Below are positions 32,851 through 42,091 of a DNA stretch of 64,000 bases, one piece after another. The DNA is from Acidimicrobiales bacterium (GTDB lineage: Bacteria; Actinomycetota; Acidimicrobiia; Acidimicrobiales; SZUA-35). The notes below the pieces were generated by a model. It had not been told where the DNA came from, made no database searches, and was given only the letters and a program-made list of their open reading frames with translations. The position numbers were made by a program, and so were the translations under genes. The stretch covers positions 1 to 64,000 of the forward strand of contig JANQPB010000027.1 in NCBI GenBank assembly GCA_028285495.1, written 5' to 3'. Each line of letters begins with the position of its first letter. Position 1 is the stretch's first letter.

Positions 32851-34131
32851 GTGAGCAGTGGCAATCCACCCGGCGACTTCCCCTTCTTCGACCTGAGCGG
32901 TCTGCTGGGCGGGCTCGGGGGCCGCGACCCCTGGCAGCAGGCGGCCGAGCTGGCCGCCGCCATCGCCTCGGACCAGGGTGCCGAGCCGAACCTCGATCCG
33001 GTCAAGCGGATGCAGATCGAGGACCTGGCCAGGGTGGCCGAGCTGCAGGTCGGTCAGGCCGTCGGGGTCACCCTGCCACCGGGCACCAGGCCGACGGCGG
33101 TCACCCGCGGCACCTGGGCCAGGCGGAGCGTGGAGGCCTACCGACCGTTCTTCGAGCGCTTCGGCGAGGCCCTGTCGGCCGGCATGGGCCAGGTCGGCCC
33201 GGCAACGGGATCCGACCTCGAGGCGGCGATGACCGGGGGCGACCTCAGCGACCTCACCGGCCAGATGATGGGCCAGATGTTCGCCACGCTCGGCCCGCTG
33301 CTGGTGTCGACGAGCGCCGGTACCCTGCTCGGCCACCTCGGCCAGCAGGCCCTCGGCCAATACGACCTGCCGATCCCCCGCGGCGCCGATGGCGGCGGCT
33401 CCGGGGCGGCCGGGCCCGAGATCCTGGTGGTGCCGTCGTCGATCGACGACGCCGCCGCCGAGTGGGGCGTTCCGGTCGACGAGCTGCGGTTGTGGGTGCT
33501 GCTGCACGAGCTGACCGTGCACGCCGTGATCTCGGTTCCCCACGTCGGTGCCCGCCTCGAGGCGCTGCTGGTCGACTTCGCCTCGGCCTTCCGCCCGAAC
33601 GAGGAGCTGATCTCCGAGCGGTTCGGCTCGATCACCGACCTGAGCCAGCTGCAGGAGCTGTCGGAGTCGCTCAGCGATCCCGACGTCGTCCTCTCGCTGC
33701 TCCGCACGCCGGCCCACGACCTGCTGGTCCCCCAGCTCGACGCCATGGTCGCCACCGTGCTCGGCTATGTCGACCACACGGTGGCCACCCTGGCCGACGG
33801 GCTGATCGGCAGCCACGACACGATCCGGACCCGGTTCCGGCAGCGCTGGATCGACGTCGCCCCGGCCGACCGGTTCATGGAGCGCCTGCTCGGGCTCGAG
33901 ATCGACGAGCACACGCTGGCCCGGGGCGACCGGTTCATCACCGGACTGGTCGAGCGGGCCGGCGACGAGGGCCTCGAGCGGTTGTGGGGCGACGAGCTCG
34001 ACCTGCCGACGGCGGCCGAGGTCGACGCGCCGGGCCTGTGGCTGGCCCGCATCGGCCACGACGGCGACGAGCTGGGCGACGGTGCGTTCGACGTGCCCGA
34101 CGACCTCTCGGGCCTCGACGACACCGAGTAG
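32851..34131 (+). CDS. DUF2342 / zinc-dependent metalloprotease-like protein
   Basis: This 426-residue protein matches the actinobacterial DUF2342 family (TIGR03624-type, annotated as putative hydrolase or coenzyme F420 biosynthesis-associated protein). It is mainly helical, with EPNLDPVKRMQIEDLARVAELQVGQ at the N-terminus and a long Gly/Asp/Met-rich middle. The family's metal site is normally HEXXH; here the segment reads LLHELTVHAVI, so the second His is displaced by one residue. Loss of the zinc site, or a shifted site, is possible. It starts at a leaderless GTG and may be read as an inactive homologue. Confidence 0.75.
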   Translation: MSSGNPPGDFPFFDLSGLLGGLGGRDPWQQAAELAAAIASDQGAEPNLDPVKRMQIEDLARVAELQVGQAVGVTLPPGTRPTAVTRGTWARRSVEAYRPFFERFGEALSAGMGQVGPATGSDLEAAMTGGDLSDLTGQMMGQMFATLGPLLVSTSAGTLLGHLGQQALGQYDLPIPRGADGGGSGAAGPEILVVPSSIDDAAAEWGVPVDELRLWVLLHELTVHAVISVPHVGARLEALLVDFASAFRPNEELISERFGSITDLSQLQELSESLSDPDVVLSLLRTPAHDLLVPQLDAMVATVLGYVDHTVATLADGLIGSHDTIRTRFRQRWIDVAPADRFMERLLGLEIDEHTLARGDRFITGLVERAGDEGLERLWGDELDLPTAAEVDAPGLWLARIGHDGDELGDGAFDVPDDLSGLDDTE

Positions 34132-34173
34132 TCGGCCGGTCAGCTCGCACGCCGCGAACGGGTCTCTGGTCGC

Positions 34174-34188
34174 GAAACCGCCGGTTTC
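34174..34188. terminator. small hairpin between converging genes
   Basis: GAAACC (34174-34179) and GGTTTC (34183-34188) form a 6-bp stem with a 3-base loop between the DUF2342 gene end (34131) and the convergent transporter gene end (34220). It is short and there is no T-run. Confidence 0.3.
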
Positions 34189-34219
34189 CTGCCGGGACCG
34201 CGTCCGGAACCGGATCCGC

Positions 34220-36028
34220 TCAGCTGTCGTCGCCGGACGGGGGCCGGACGACCGGCGGCCGCCGGGGCGGCGCGTCGGTGAAGACCTGCGTCTCGTCCTG
34301 GGGGTCGACCGGTTCGTCGACCGGTCGTGGTCGGCGACGTCGCGGTCGCTCGGCGGTCGGCTCGTCCGCCCCGGGCCGGGGCGTCCGCCCGGTGCGGTCG
34401 CCGGCGCTCGGCTGCGAGGCCCGCGTCGTCGGATCGCCGGCTCGGGGCCGCGGCGCCTCCCTGGTCGGATCCCCGGATCGCGGTCGGCGCATCGGTGTGG
34501 TCGGATCGGTCCGGGACGGCTTGACCGGCTCGATCGCACCGCGGCCGTCGCCCGGGCCCCCGCCGCCCGAGCCGTTCCCGTCGCCGTTGATCCCGCCACC
34601 ACGACGTCCCCGCCCGGGGACCCGGCGCGACAGCGGTCCCGGCAGGGCCCCGGCCAGGCGGTCGAAGCCCTCGTCGACGACCCCGTCCGACACGATGGCC
34701 GCCGGGTTCGGCGTCCGCCCGAACCAGTAGGTGATGGCGACGAAGGCCGCGGTCGTCGCCATCAGGATGTAGCCGACCCTGGCCGGGAGCGGCACGACGA
34801 CCGGCAACAGCGCCCCGAGCACCCAGATCAGCTGGAACCGGCTCTCGTAGCGGCTGAACGTGCGGCCGAGGTTGGCCCGGGGAGCGTCGCGCTGGACGAT
34901 GGCGTCGAAGGCCTGCTTGCCGCCGCCGGCGGCCATGGCGATGGCCGCGGCCATGATGAAGGCCCCGAACAGCCCGGTCGAGACGGCGGCCAGGAGGGCC
35001 AGCCCGGTGAGCGCGATCAGGGCGAAGGCGAGGATCCGCTCCTCGGCCAGGCGGGCCCGGAGCCGGGGCACGCCGCCGTTGCCGACCAGACCGCCGAGCC
35101 CGACCCCGATGAGGGCGACGCCGAAGTGCCAGGGCGGCGCCCCGCCGGTGGTCAGGTCGAGCCGCTCGAGGCCGAGCGATTCCCGGACCCGGTGACCGAC
35201 CTCGACCCCGGCGCTCGTCGGCCCGGGGTCGATCCCGCCCCGGAGGTCGAAGGCGAGGAGCATCGTCACGAACCCGGCGCCGCCCCGCAGGTAGCCCATG
35301 GCGCTGGAGGCGAGCAGGATCCCGGTGCTGCGCAGCTCCTCCCGCTCCTCCTGCTCGGCCGGGCGGGTCGCCACCCGGGTTGCCGGGATCCGGAAGCCGG
35401 CGACCGCGGCGCCGATGAACACGAGCACGCCGAGGCCGAGCACCCACGAGGCCCCGCCGATCGTCAGCAGCGCAACGCCGGGGATGCCGAAGCCGGCGCC
35501 GGCCGCGGCCGACAGGATCGCCAGGCGGGAGTTGGAGCGGACGAGATCGGCCTCGTCGGCCACGGTGGTCGGCACCACCGCGCTCTTGGCCACGGCGTAG
35601 GTCTTGCCCATGACGAGCATGCCGAAGGCCAGCGGGAACAGGGGCCACCGCTGGACGTAGAAGACCAGCGCCGCCATCAGGCACGCCCGCACGACGGCGG
35701 TGCCGATGATCATGAAGCGGTGACCACCTCGCATCCGGTCCATGATCGGGCCGAGGAACGGGGCCACGACCGCAAACGGGGCCAGCGTGAGGATCAGGTA
35801 GGCCCCGACCCGCCAGCGGGCGTCGTTCGGGTCGACATCGAAGAACAGGGAGTCGGCGAGGGCGATCGCCAGGAGGGCGTCGCCGCCGACCGAGAGGGCG
35901 TGGGTCCTGGCCAGGCGCCCGAAGGCCGTCGGCTCACGGAACGCCTCGACCCCGCGACGGTCCCGGTCCCGTCCCCCGGACGCCGGACCGGTCGTCTCGG
36001 GACCGCCCTGCTGCGACGTCCGACTCAC
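34220..36028 (-). CDS. major facilitator superfamily transporter
   Basis: This 602-residue membrane protein has the 12-helix MFS layout over about residues 20-440: the signature loop DRMRGGHRFMIIG after helix 2, and a long central loop between helices 6 and 7. The C-terminal 160 residues are a disordered Gly/Arg/Pro/Asp-rich tail, with no membrane segment. GTG 36028 is chosen because TACCAT lies 8 bases upstream; the next upstream GTG is 12 codons away. It is downstream of the phosphate regulator genes on the same strand (61 bp), so it may belong to that transcription unit. Substrate unknown. Confidence 0.8.
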   Translation of the reverse strand: MSRTSQQGGPETTGPASGGRDRDRRGVEAFREPTAFGRLARTHALSVGGDALLAIALADSLFFDVDPNDARWRVGAYLILTLAPFAVVAPFLGPIMDRMRGGHRFMIIGTAVVRACLMAALVFYVQRWPLFPLAFGMLVMGKTYAVAKSAVVPTTVADEADLVRSNSRLAILSAAAGAGFGIPGVALLTIGGASWVLGLGVLVFIGAAVAGFRIPATRVATRPAEQEEREELRSTGILLASSAMGYLRGGAGFVTMLLAFDLRGGIDPGPTSAGVEVGHRVRESLGLERLDLTTGGAPPWHFGVALIGVGLGGLVGNGGVPRLRARLAEERILAFALIALTGLALLAAVSTGLFGAFIMAAAIAMAAGGGKQAFDAIVQRDAPRANLGRTFSRYESRFQLIWVLGALLPVVVPLPARVGYILMATTAAFVAITYWFGRTPNPAAIVSDGVVDEGFDRLAGALPGPLSRRVPGRGRRGGGINGDGNGSGGGGPGDGRGAIEPVKPSRTDPTTPMRRPRSGDPTREAPRPRAGDPTTRASQPSAGDRTGRTPRPGADEPTAERPRRRRPRPVDEPVDPQDETQVFTDAPPRRPPVVRPPSGDDS

Positions 36029-36088
36029 TGAAGCCGATGGTAGGCCGAGTCGACCCCTCGACACGATCGAGCAGCGGCGGACCGACCG

Positions 36089-36817
36089 CTAGCCCTCGTC
36101 GGCCTGCTGGTACTTGTAGCCGAGGCCCCGGATCGTCACGATCCTGACCGGACTGGACGGATCGTCCTCGATCTTCGACCGGAGCCGCTTGATGTGCACG
36201 TCGAGCGTCTTGGTGTCGCCGACGTAGTCGGAGCCCCAGATCCGGTCGATGAGGATCTCCCTGGTCACCACGCGGCCGGCGTTGGTCATGAGGTGGCTCA
36301 GCAGGCTGAACTCCTTCAGCGGCAGGTCGATCCGCTGGCCCCTGACCTCGACCTCGTGCCGGGCCTGGTCGACCGACACGTCGCCGACCACGATCGCCGG
36401 CTCGACCCCGGGCTCCGGGCCCGCCGGGGCGGTCCCGCCGACGGGGGTTGGCATCGAGCGGCGGACGACGGCCCGCATCCTGGCCACCAGCTCGCGGATC
36501 CGGTAGGGCTTGGTGACGTAGTCGTCGGCTCCGATCTCGAGCCCGACCACGGTGTCGACCTCACCCGACTTGGCGGTGACCATGATGATCGGGACGTCGG
36601 TCCTGGTCCGCAGCTCCCGGCAGACGTCGAGGCCGGAGACCCGCGGCAGCATCAGGTCGAGAAGCACCAGGTCGGGGTCGATGGCGTCGAAGCGGGCCAG
36701 CGCCTCGGCCCCGTCGCGGGCCACCTCGACGTTGAACCCCTCCTTCGGCAGGCCGATCATCAGCGCGTCGATGAAGGCCTCCTCGTCCTCGACCACCAGG
36801 ACCGTCAGCTGCTCCAT
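36089..36817 (-). CDS. OmpR/PhoB-type response regulator of the phosphate locus (RegX3/PhoP-like)
   Basis: This 242-residue regulator has a receiver domain (VEDEE, phosphoacceptor VLLDLMLPRVSGLDV, LTV-Thr/Lys pattern VTAKSG and TKPYRIRELVARM) and a winged helix ending LDVHIKRLRSKIEDDPSSPVRIVTIRGLGYKY. It is the last of the phosphate locus: pstS-pstC-pstA-pstB-phoU-kinase-regulator. Order and pairing match senX3-regX3/phoR-phoP, so it probably binds the PHO-box-like repeat upstream of pstS. 73 bp separate it from the kinase gene. Confidence 0.9.
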   Translation of the reverse strand: MEQLTVLVVEDEEAFIDALMIGLPKEGFNVEVARDGAEALARFDAIDPDLVLLDLMLPRVSGLDVCRELRTRTDVPIIMVTAKSGEVDTVVGLEIGADDYVTKPYRIRELVARMRAVVRRSMPTPVGGTAPAGPEPGVEPAIVVGDVSVDQARHEVEVRGQRIDLPLKEFSLLSHLMTNAGRVVTREILIDRIWGSDYVGDTKTLDVHIKRLRSKIEDDPSSPVRIVTIRGLGYKYQQADEG

Positions 36818-36890
36818 GCCCGACTCCTCAACTCGGCCGCCCGTTGCCCCGCCTCGCCACTCCGTCCGGACGATCGGCGCTCGACGCCCC

Positions 36891-38228
36891 TCATCGCCTC
36901 GCCTGCTCCTCGTCGGTGACCGCGGCCTCGACCGACCCGACGACCTGCCGTTGGGCCACCGAGACCGGTAGGCGGATCGTGAACGTGGAGCCGTGACCCT
37001 CCAGGGAGTCGACGTCGACCGTTCCCCGGTGGTTCAACAGGGCGTGGCGGACGATCGACAGCCCCAAGCCGGTCCCCCCGGTCTCCCGGCTCCGTCCCGA
37101 GTCGACCCGGTAGAACCGCTCGAAGATGCGCTCGAGGTCGCGCTCGGGGATCCCGATCCCGTCGTCGAACACCGACAGCTCGGCCACCTTCTCCTCGGCC
37201 AGCCACCGGGCCTCCCGGTCCGGGGCCGCTCGGTCCTGGCGAGAGCGGGCGCTGTACGAGAGCGTGTCGGCCCCGACCGAGGCCGAGGCCCCGACGATCT
37301 GGCGGACGCGGACCTCGACCGTGCTGTGCCGCTCGGAGTACTTGATGGCGTTGTCGAGCAGGTTGGAAACGGCGGCGACGAGCTGGCCCTGATCACCGTC
37401 GACCAGGACCGGCGCGTCCGAGTTGATCTCGACCTCGACCAGCCGCTGGGCCGCCCGCTCGGCGGTCCGCTCGATGGCCATCGTGGCCACCGAGACCAGG
37501 TCGACGGTCTCGGGGTCGGCGATCGGCCCGGACTCGAGCCGGGACAGGGCCAGCAGGTCCTCGATCGTGTCGGCCAGCCTGGTCGCCTCCCGCTGCATCC
37601 GCCTGGACAGCCGGTTGACGACGTCGGGATCGTCGGTCTCGGCGATCGTCTCGGCCAGCACGCTCATGGCCCCGACGGGGGTGCGGAGCTCGTGGCTGAC
37701 GTTGGCGACGAAGTCGCTGCGGACCCGCAGGTTGTGACGGGCCTCGGTGACGTCCTCGATGACGCCGACGGCCCCGCTTGGCTCGCCGCCGTCGTAGGTC
37801 GGCGAGGCTTGCACGAGGAACGAGCGGGCCGGCGGCCCGTAGACCTCGACGCTCTCCTCGAGCGACAGCCCGACGAGGGCCCCGCCGACCACCCGTTCGA
37901 GGGCCGCCTCGACGAGGGCGTCGCCGTGGCGGCCGGTGGCGTACTCGCGAGCCCGGTGGTTGCGATACACCTCGTCGCCGTCCGGGGCGACGACGACGAC
38001 GCCGAGGCGGAGATCGGCCAGCGCCCGCTCGACGTCGTTGGCGCCGACCTCGGGGGCGGCCGGCTCGGTGGCGACCGGGTCGACCGGTGCCGGTTCGGGC
38101 TCAGGGGCGGTCGCGGCCGCCGCGACCGCCGGCACCGGTTGGCGCGAACGGCGACCGAACCAGAAGCCCGCCAGGGCGGTGATCGCCGCGACGACTGCCC
38201 CGAGGAGCGCTTCCACCAGCCCGCTCAA
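36891..38228 (-). CDS. phosphate-responsive sensor histidine kinase (SenX3/PhoR-like)
   Basis: This 445-residue kinase has an N-terminal membrane helix (residues 5-25), a PAS-like sensor (about 65-165), a HisKA domain with phosphoacceptor in VANVSHELRTPVGAMSVL, then an ATPase domain: N-box VSNLLDNAIKYSE, G1 FDDGIGIP, G2 TGGTGLGLSIVRHA. The stop of phoU overlaps its start (ATGA), so it is translated together with it. In this family phosphate is sensed through the Pst complex and PhoU, not by a direct extracellular domain; the single membrane helix and PAS domain fit this. Confidence 0.9.
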   Translation of the reverse strand: MSGLVEALLGAVVAAITALAGFWFGRRSRQPVPAVAAAATAPEPEPAPVDPVATEPAAPEVGANDVERALADLRLGVVVVAPDGDEVYRNHRAREYATGRHGDALVEAALERVVGGALVGLSLEESVEVYGPPARSFLVQASPTYDGGEPSGAVGVIEDVTEARHNLRVRSDFVANVSHELRTPVGAMSVLAETIAETDDPDVVNRLSRRMQREATRLADTIEDLLALSRLESGPIADPETVDLVSVATMAIERTAERAAQRLVEVEINSDAPVLVDGDQGQLVAAVSNLLDNAIKYSERHSTVEVRVRQIVGASASVGADTLSYSARSRQDRAAPDREARWLAEEKVAELSVFDDGIGIPERDLERIFERFYRVDSGRSRETGGTGLGLSIVRHALLNHRGTVDVDSLEGHGSTFTIRLPVSVAQRQVVGSVEAAVTDEEQARR

Positions 38229-39031
38229 TCATCCGGTCCGTCTGGGGCCGCCGACTCGTCCGGGCCCCCGTTGGCCACGTCGTCCTGCTCGGCGGTGAAC
38301 TCGTGGCGATGGTCGGCCCGCAGCATCCCGTTGTGCTCGGGCATCCAGCCGGTGACCATGTAGTTCACCCGCTCGCCGATGTTGACCGCATGGTCACCGA
38401 TGCGCTCGTAGTACCGGGCGATCAGCGCCAGTTGCACGGCGGCCCGCAGCTCGATGGCGCCGTCGTGGTGGGCCTCGAAGATCGCCTCGACGATGTCCCG
38501 GTTGAGCTCGTCGAGCTCGTCGTCGATGTCGCCGAGGGCCATGGCCAGCGAGGTGTTCTCGTCGGCGAAGGCGTCGATCGACAGTCGCAGCATCTTGTTG
38601 GCCTCGCGGGCCATGGCCGCCAGCACCCCCCGGATCAGGGGTGTGAGGTCGGAGCCGTACATGCGCCTCGCCGCCTTGCAGACGTTGACCATCAGGTCGG
38701 CCGAGCGCTCGATCTCGGCCACCACCTTCATGATCGTCATCAACCGCCGCAGCTCGCCGGCCATCGGCGCCTGGAGGGCGATCAGGTTGAAGCACTGCTG
38801 CTCGATCTCGACCGTCAGTCGATCGATCTCGTCGTCGCCGTCGATCAGGGCCTGGGCGTCGGCCAGGTTGCCCCCGAGCAGGACCTCGGTGCCGCGCGGG
38901 ACCGTCTCGCAGGCCAACGCGCCGAGCCGGATCACCGCCGCCGTGACCTGGTCCAGATCCCGGTGGTAGGCGACGCGGTGCTCGCCCTCGACGGGCTCGG
39001 GGGTGGTGTGCTCTGGCTCGGTCGATGACAT
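38225..39031 (-). CDS. phoU: phosphate signalling protein PhoU
   Basis: This 268-residue protein consists of two three-helix PhoU repeats. Acidic metal-cluster motifs are visible: DDEIDRLTVEIEQQ (residue 67 on) and DDELDELNRDIVEA; YYERIGDHAVNIGERVNYMVTG is the characteristic helix-3 motif. PhoU links the Pst transporter with the sensor kinase to keep the pho regulon off when phosphate is plentiful. It lies between pstB and the kinase gene; the kinase start overlaps its stop. N- and C-terminal acidic tails are longer than usual. Confidence 0.94.
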   Translation of the reverse strand: MSSTEPEHTTPEPVEGEHRVAYHRDLDQVTAAVIRLGALACETVPRGTEVLLGGNLADAQALIDGDDEIDRLTVEIEQQCFNLIALQAPMAGELRRLMTIMKVVAEIERSADLMVNVCKAARRMYGSDLTPLIRGVLAAMAREANKMLRLSIDAFADENTSLAMALGDIDDELDELNRDIVEAIFEAHHDGAIELRAAVQLALIARYYERIGDHAVNIGERVNYMVTGWMPEHNGMLRADHRHEFTAEQDDVANGGPDESAAPDGPDD

Positions 39032-39048
39032 CGGGTCGGGTCCCCCGA

Positions 39049-39924
39049 TCAGCCGAAGCGGCCGGTGACGTAGTTCTCGGTGCGCTCGTCAGACGGGTTG
39101 GAGAAGATCTTCTCGGTCGGGGCGAACTCGACCAGCTGGCCGGTGCGACGGTCGCTCGTGGAGTCGAGCTCGGTGGTGAAGAACCCCGTGTAGTCGCTGA
39201 CCCTGGCCGCCTGTTGCATGTTGTGGGTCACGATCACGATCGAGTACTCGTTCTTCAGCTCCTGCATGAGGTCCTCGATGCGGCCGGTGGCGATCGGGTC
39301 CAGGGCCGAGCACGGCTCGTCCATCAGCAGCACGTCCGGCGTGGTGGCGATGGCCCTGGCGATGCACAGCCGCTGCTGCTGGCCGCCGGAGAGGCCGAGG
39401 GCCGAGTCGTCGAGGCGGTCCTTGACCTCGTCCCAGATGGCGGCCGACCGGAGCGACTTCTCGATGACGTCCGGCCACTCCTTCTTGGGGATGCCGGCGA
39501 TCTTCGGGCCGTAGGTGATGTTCTCGGCGATCGACTTGGGGAACGGGTTGGGCTTCTGGAACACCATGCCGATCCGGCGCCGGACCTCGACGGGGTCGAC
39601 GTCCTCCTCGTAGAGGTCGATCCCGAGATAACGGACCTTGCCCTCCACCCTCGCACCGTCGATCAGGTCGTTCATCCGGTTGAGGGCCCGGAGCACGGTG
39701 GACTTGCCGCAGCCGGACGGACCGATCATGGCCGTGATGTGGTTGTGGTACACGGGCATGTTGACGTCTCGCACGGCCCGGAACGAGCCGTAGTAGACCG
39801 AGACGTCCTCGAGGTCCATGACCATCTGCTTCTCGGGATCGGCGTCGCCCGGGGCGAGGCCGCCCGGGTCGGGCTCGACCGTCACGTCGTCGTTCTCGAT
39901 GGCCACGTCGGAGTCCATGGACAT
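39049..39924 (-). CDS. pstB: phosphate ABC transporter ATP-binding protein PstB
   Basis: This 291-residue ATPase has Walker [11 protein letters not shown]-loop [13 protein letters not shown], the signature [16 protein letters not shown], Walker [13 protein letters not shown] and H-loop [11 protein letters not shown]. The FPKSIAENI and CSALDP patterns are specific for PstB. It energises phosphate import through PstC-PstA. The N-terminus has an additional 30 acidic residues. It is 10 bp after pstA and 17 bp before phoU, clearly operonic. Confidence 0.96.
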   Translation of the reverse strand: MSMDSDVAIENDDVTVEPDPGGLAPGDADPEKQMVMDLEDVSVYYGSFRAVRDVNMPVYHNHITAMIGPSGCGKSTVLRALNRMNDLIDGARVEGKVRYLGIDLYEEDVDPVEVRRRIGMVFQKPNPFPKSIAENITYGPKIAGIPKKEWPDVIEKSLRSAAIWDEVKDRLDDSALGLSGGQQQRLCIARAIATTPDVLLMDEPCSALDPIATGRIEDLMQELKNEYSIVIVTHNMQQAARVSDYTGFFTTELDSTSDRRTGQLVEFAPTEKIFSNPSDERTENYVTGRFG

Positions 39925-39934
39925 GTCGTCAACC

Positions 39935-40900
39935 CTAACCTTCGCGCTTGGATTCGAATCGGTTGCGGAGCAGGACGGCGGCGGCGTTGAAGCTCAATAC
40001 CACCAGGAGGAGGATCACGATGGCGGCGGCCGTGACCGGGATCCAGTCGGACCCCGGCTCCTTGGCGTAGCCGGTGATGATGATCGGCATGGCGGTGAAC
40101 CGCTCGCCCAACTGTTCGAGGCCGAAGAAGCCGGTCCGCGAGCCGAGCCGGCCCTGCACGGCCCCGACCAGGATCAGCGGGGCGGCCTCGCCCAGGGCCC
40201 GGGCCAGCGACAGCAGGGTGCCGGTCAGGATGCCGGGGGCGGCGTAGGGCAGGATGTGGCTGCGGATGACCTCGGACTTGGTTGCCCCGACGCCGTACGC
40301 CGCCTCCTTCAGGCTGTCGGGCACCGCCCGAATGGCCTCGGCCGAGGTGATGATGACCACCGGCAGGGCCAGGATGGCCAGCGTGAGCGCACCTGCGGTG
40401 GTCGTCCGGCCGAGCGTGATCTCACGGTCGCCGAGCACGCCGTTGAACAGGCTGACGAACAGCGTGAAGCCGAGGATGCCGTAGACGACCGAGGGGACGC
40501 CGGCCAGGTTCCGGATGTTGATGTCGATGAGGCGGGTCAGCCGGCTGTCGGGGGCGTACTCCTCGAGGTAGACCGCAGCCGCGATCCCGAGCGGGAAGGT
40601 CAGCAGGATCACGGCGACGCCGATCCAGAACGTGCCCCGGAGGCCCTGGAACACACCCGAGGCCTCGGCCGAGCTCCGCTTGGGGCTGGCCAGGAAGTCA
40701 CCGAAGCGTTCGCTGAGCACGGGCCACGAGTCGGTGATGACGTCGAACAGCAGCACACCGAGCACGAACAGGGCGAACAACAGGGCCGCCAGCAGCGAAC
40801 CCTGGAACAGCAGGTTGGGCGTGTTGCGGCCGCCGGAGCGGATCTGGGCCTCGACCCGCTCGGCCGTCTTCTTGTTGAGGATGGGTTCGATCAGCGCCAT
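39935..40900 (-). CDS. pstA: phosphate ABC transporter permease PstA
   Basis: This 321-residue permease has six helices and the PstA hallmark [17 protein letters not shown]-type segment ([20 protein letters not shown]) and the coupling-loop EAA motif [19 protein letters not shown] followed by [26 protein letters not shown]. It forms the channel with PstC. It lies 13 bp after pstC. Confidence 0.95.
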   Translation of the reverse strand: MALIEPILNKKTAERVEAQIRSGGRNTPNLLFQGSLLAALLFALFVLGVLLFDVITDSWPVLSERFGDFLASPKRSSAEASGVFQGLRGTFWIGVAVILLTFPLGIAAAVYLEEYAPDSRLTRLIDINIRNLAGVPSVVYGILGFTLFVSLFNGVLGDREITLGRTTTAGALTLAILALPVVIITSAEAIRAVPDSLKEAAYGVGATKSEVIRSHILPYAAPGILTGTLLSLARALGEAAPLILVGAVQGRLGSRTGFFGLEQLGERFTAMPIIITGYAKEPGSDWIPVTAAAIVILLLVVLSFNAAAVLLRNRFESKREG

Positions 40901-40913
40901 GGTCCGATCCTCC

Positions 40914-41900
40914 TCAGTACGCCTGCCGCACTCGGCGGACGAAGCGGTCGGCGATCAGGTTGAGCGTCAGCGTGATCGCGAACAGGACGAAGCCGACGAA
41001 GAAGAGCGAGTTGAATCCGAGCTCGGAGATGGTGCCGTCGGTGCCGGAGGCCTGGCTGGCCATGGCCGCGGTCATCGTCGAGCCTCGCTCGAGCGGGTTG
41101 GTGGTGAACAGCGCCTGGTTGCCGGAGGCGCCGGCGGCCAGGAACACGACCATCGTCTCGCCGATGGCCCGGGAGGTGCCGACGATGAAGGCGGCGACGA
41201 GCCCCGAGATGGCGGCGGGGAGGACCACCGAGAGCGTGGTGCTCATCTTGCGGGCCCCGAGCCCGGCCGAAGCCTCTCGCAGCGAGTTCGGCACCGCCCG
41301 CATGGCGTCCTCGGAGATCGAGGCGACGAGCGGGATGGTCAACAGACCGACCCCGAGCCCGGCGGCCAGCAGGTTCTGCCCCTCGGCGCCGGAGAAGATG
41401 TTCTGCACCAGGTTCGGCGAGATCCAGCGGAGGGCGAAGAAGCCGAGGACGACCGAGGGGATGCCGGCCAGCACCTCCAGGATCGGCTTGAGGATCTTGC
41501 GGACCGTCGAGTTGGCGTACTCGGAGAGATAGACGGCGGCCCCGAGCCCGATCGGGGTCGCCACCGCCATGGCCACGATCGTGACCACGATGCTGCCGAC
41601 CAGCAGCGTCTTGATGTCGAACTCGAAGAAGCGAGGGGCCCACTGGTCGCCCCACAGGGCCCCGAGCCCGACGGCCTCGCCGCCGGCTTCCTCCAGGTCG
41701 ACCTCGGTCGGGTTGACGAGGTGGATGAGGAACTGGCCGGCCCGGAAGATCAGCGAGGCCACGATGGCGATGGTGATGCCGATCGAGGTGAGCGCCGCGC
41801 CGGTCACTGCGTAGCGGATGACCCGTTCCCGGTTGTGGCGACGCCGGTTCCCCGAGAGGATGCCCTCGCCGCCTGCGTCTGGTAGCGCTGTGGTTGTCAT
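40914..41900 (-). CDS. pstC: phosphate ABC transporter permease PstC
   Basis: This 328-residue permease has the PstC hallmarks: ILEVLAGIPSVVLGFFALRWI, the EAA loop PNSLREASAGLGARKMST and IVGTSRAIGETMVVFLAAG. ATG 41900 is chosen because the N-terminal cytoplasmic stretch is short in the family; an upstream in-frame codon would extend into the intercistronic hairpin. A 191-bp gap with a strong hairpin separates it from pstS, the usual arrangement when PstS is made in excess. Confidence 0.95.
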   Translation of the reverse strand: MTTTALPDAGGEGILSGNRRRHNRERVIRYAVTGAALTSIGITIAIVASLIFRAGQFLIHLVNPTEVDLEEAGGEAVGLGALWGDQWAPRFFEFDIKTLLVGSIVVTIVAMAVATPIGLGAAVYLSEYANSTVRKILKPILEVLAGIPSVVLGFFALRWISPNLVQNIFSGAEGQNLLAAGLGVGLLTIPLVASISEDAMRAVPNSLREASAGLGARKMSTTLSVVLPAAISGLVAAFIVGTSRAIGETMVVFLAAGASGNQALFTTNPLERGSTMTAAMASQASGTDGTISELGFNSLFFVGFVLFAITLTLNLIADRFVRRVRQAY

Positions 41901-41940
41901 GAGCCCCGATCCGCTCCGAGTACCGGTTGGTGACGGCTCG

Positions 41941-41986
41941 GGCGGCGGCACCGTGGCCGGTGGGAACCGGTCGTGGTGCCGCCGCC
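41941..41986 (-). terminator. intercistronic hairpin between pstS and pstC
   Basis: GGCGGCGGCACC (41941-41952) pairs perfectly with GGTGCCGCCGCC (41975-41986), and an inner CCGGT-GGGA-ACCGG stem caps it. It lies in the 191-bp pstS-pstC gap. It probably acts as a partial terminator or as an RNA stabiliser, giving more pstS than pstCAB transcript. Confidence 0.7.
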
Positions 41987-42091
41987 TTCGCCGTGTCGAG
42001 CCTGGAGGCGGTCATCCGTTCGGCCATTGTGCAACACCCCGGTTGGAGCGTCGAATGGCTGTCCGGTCTGACCGCCCCGTCGACTCGTTCG

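Noticed and set aside
36029-36064. 12-codon upstream extension of the MFS gene
   Set aside because: TACCAT at 36037-36042 places the transcription start near GTG 36028, and the extra codons have no membrane or domain character.
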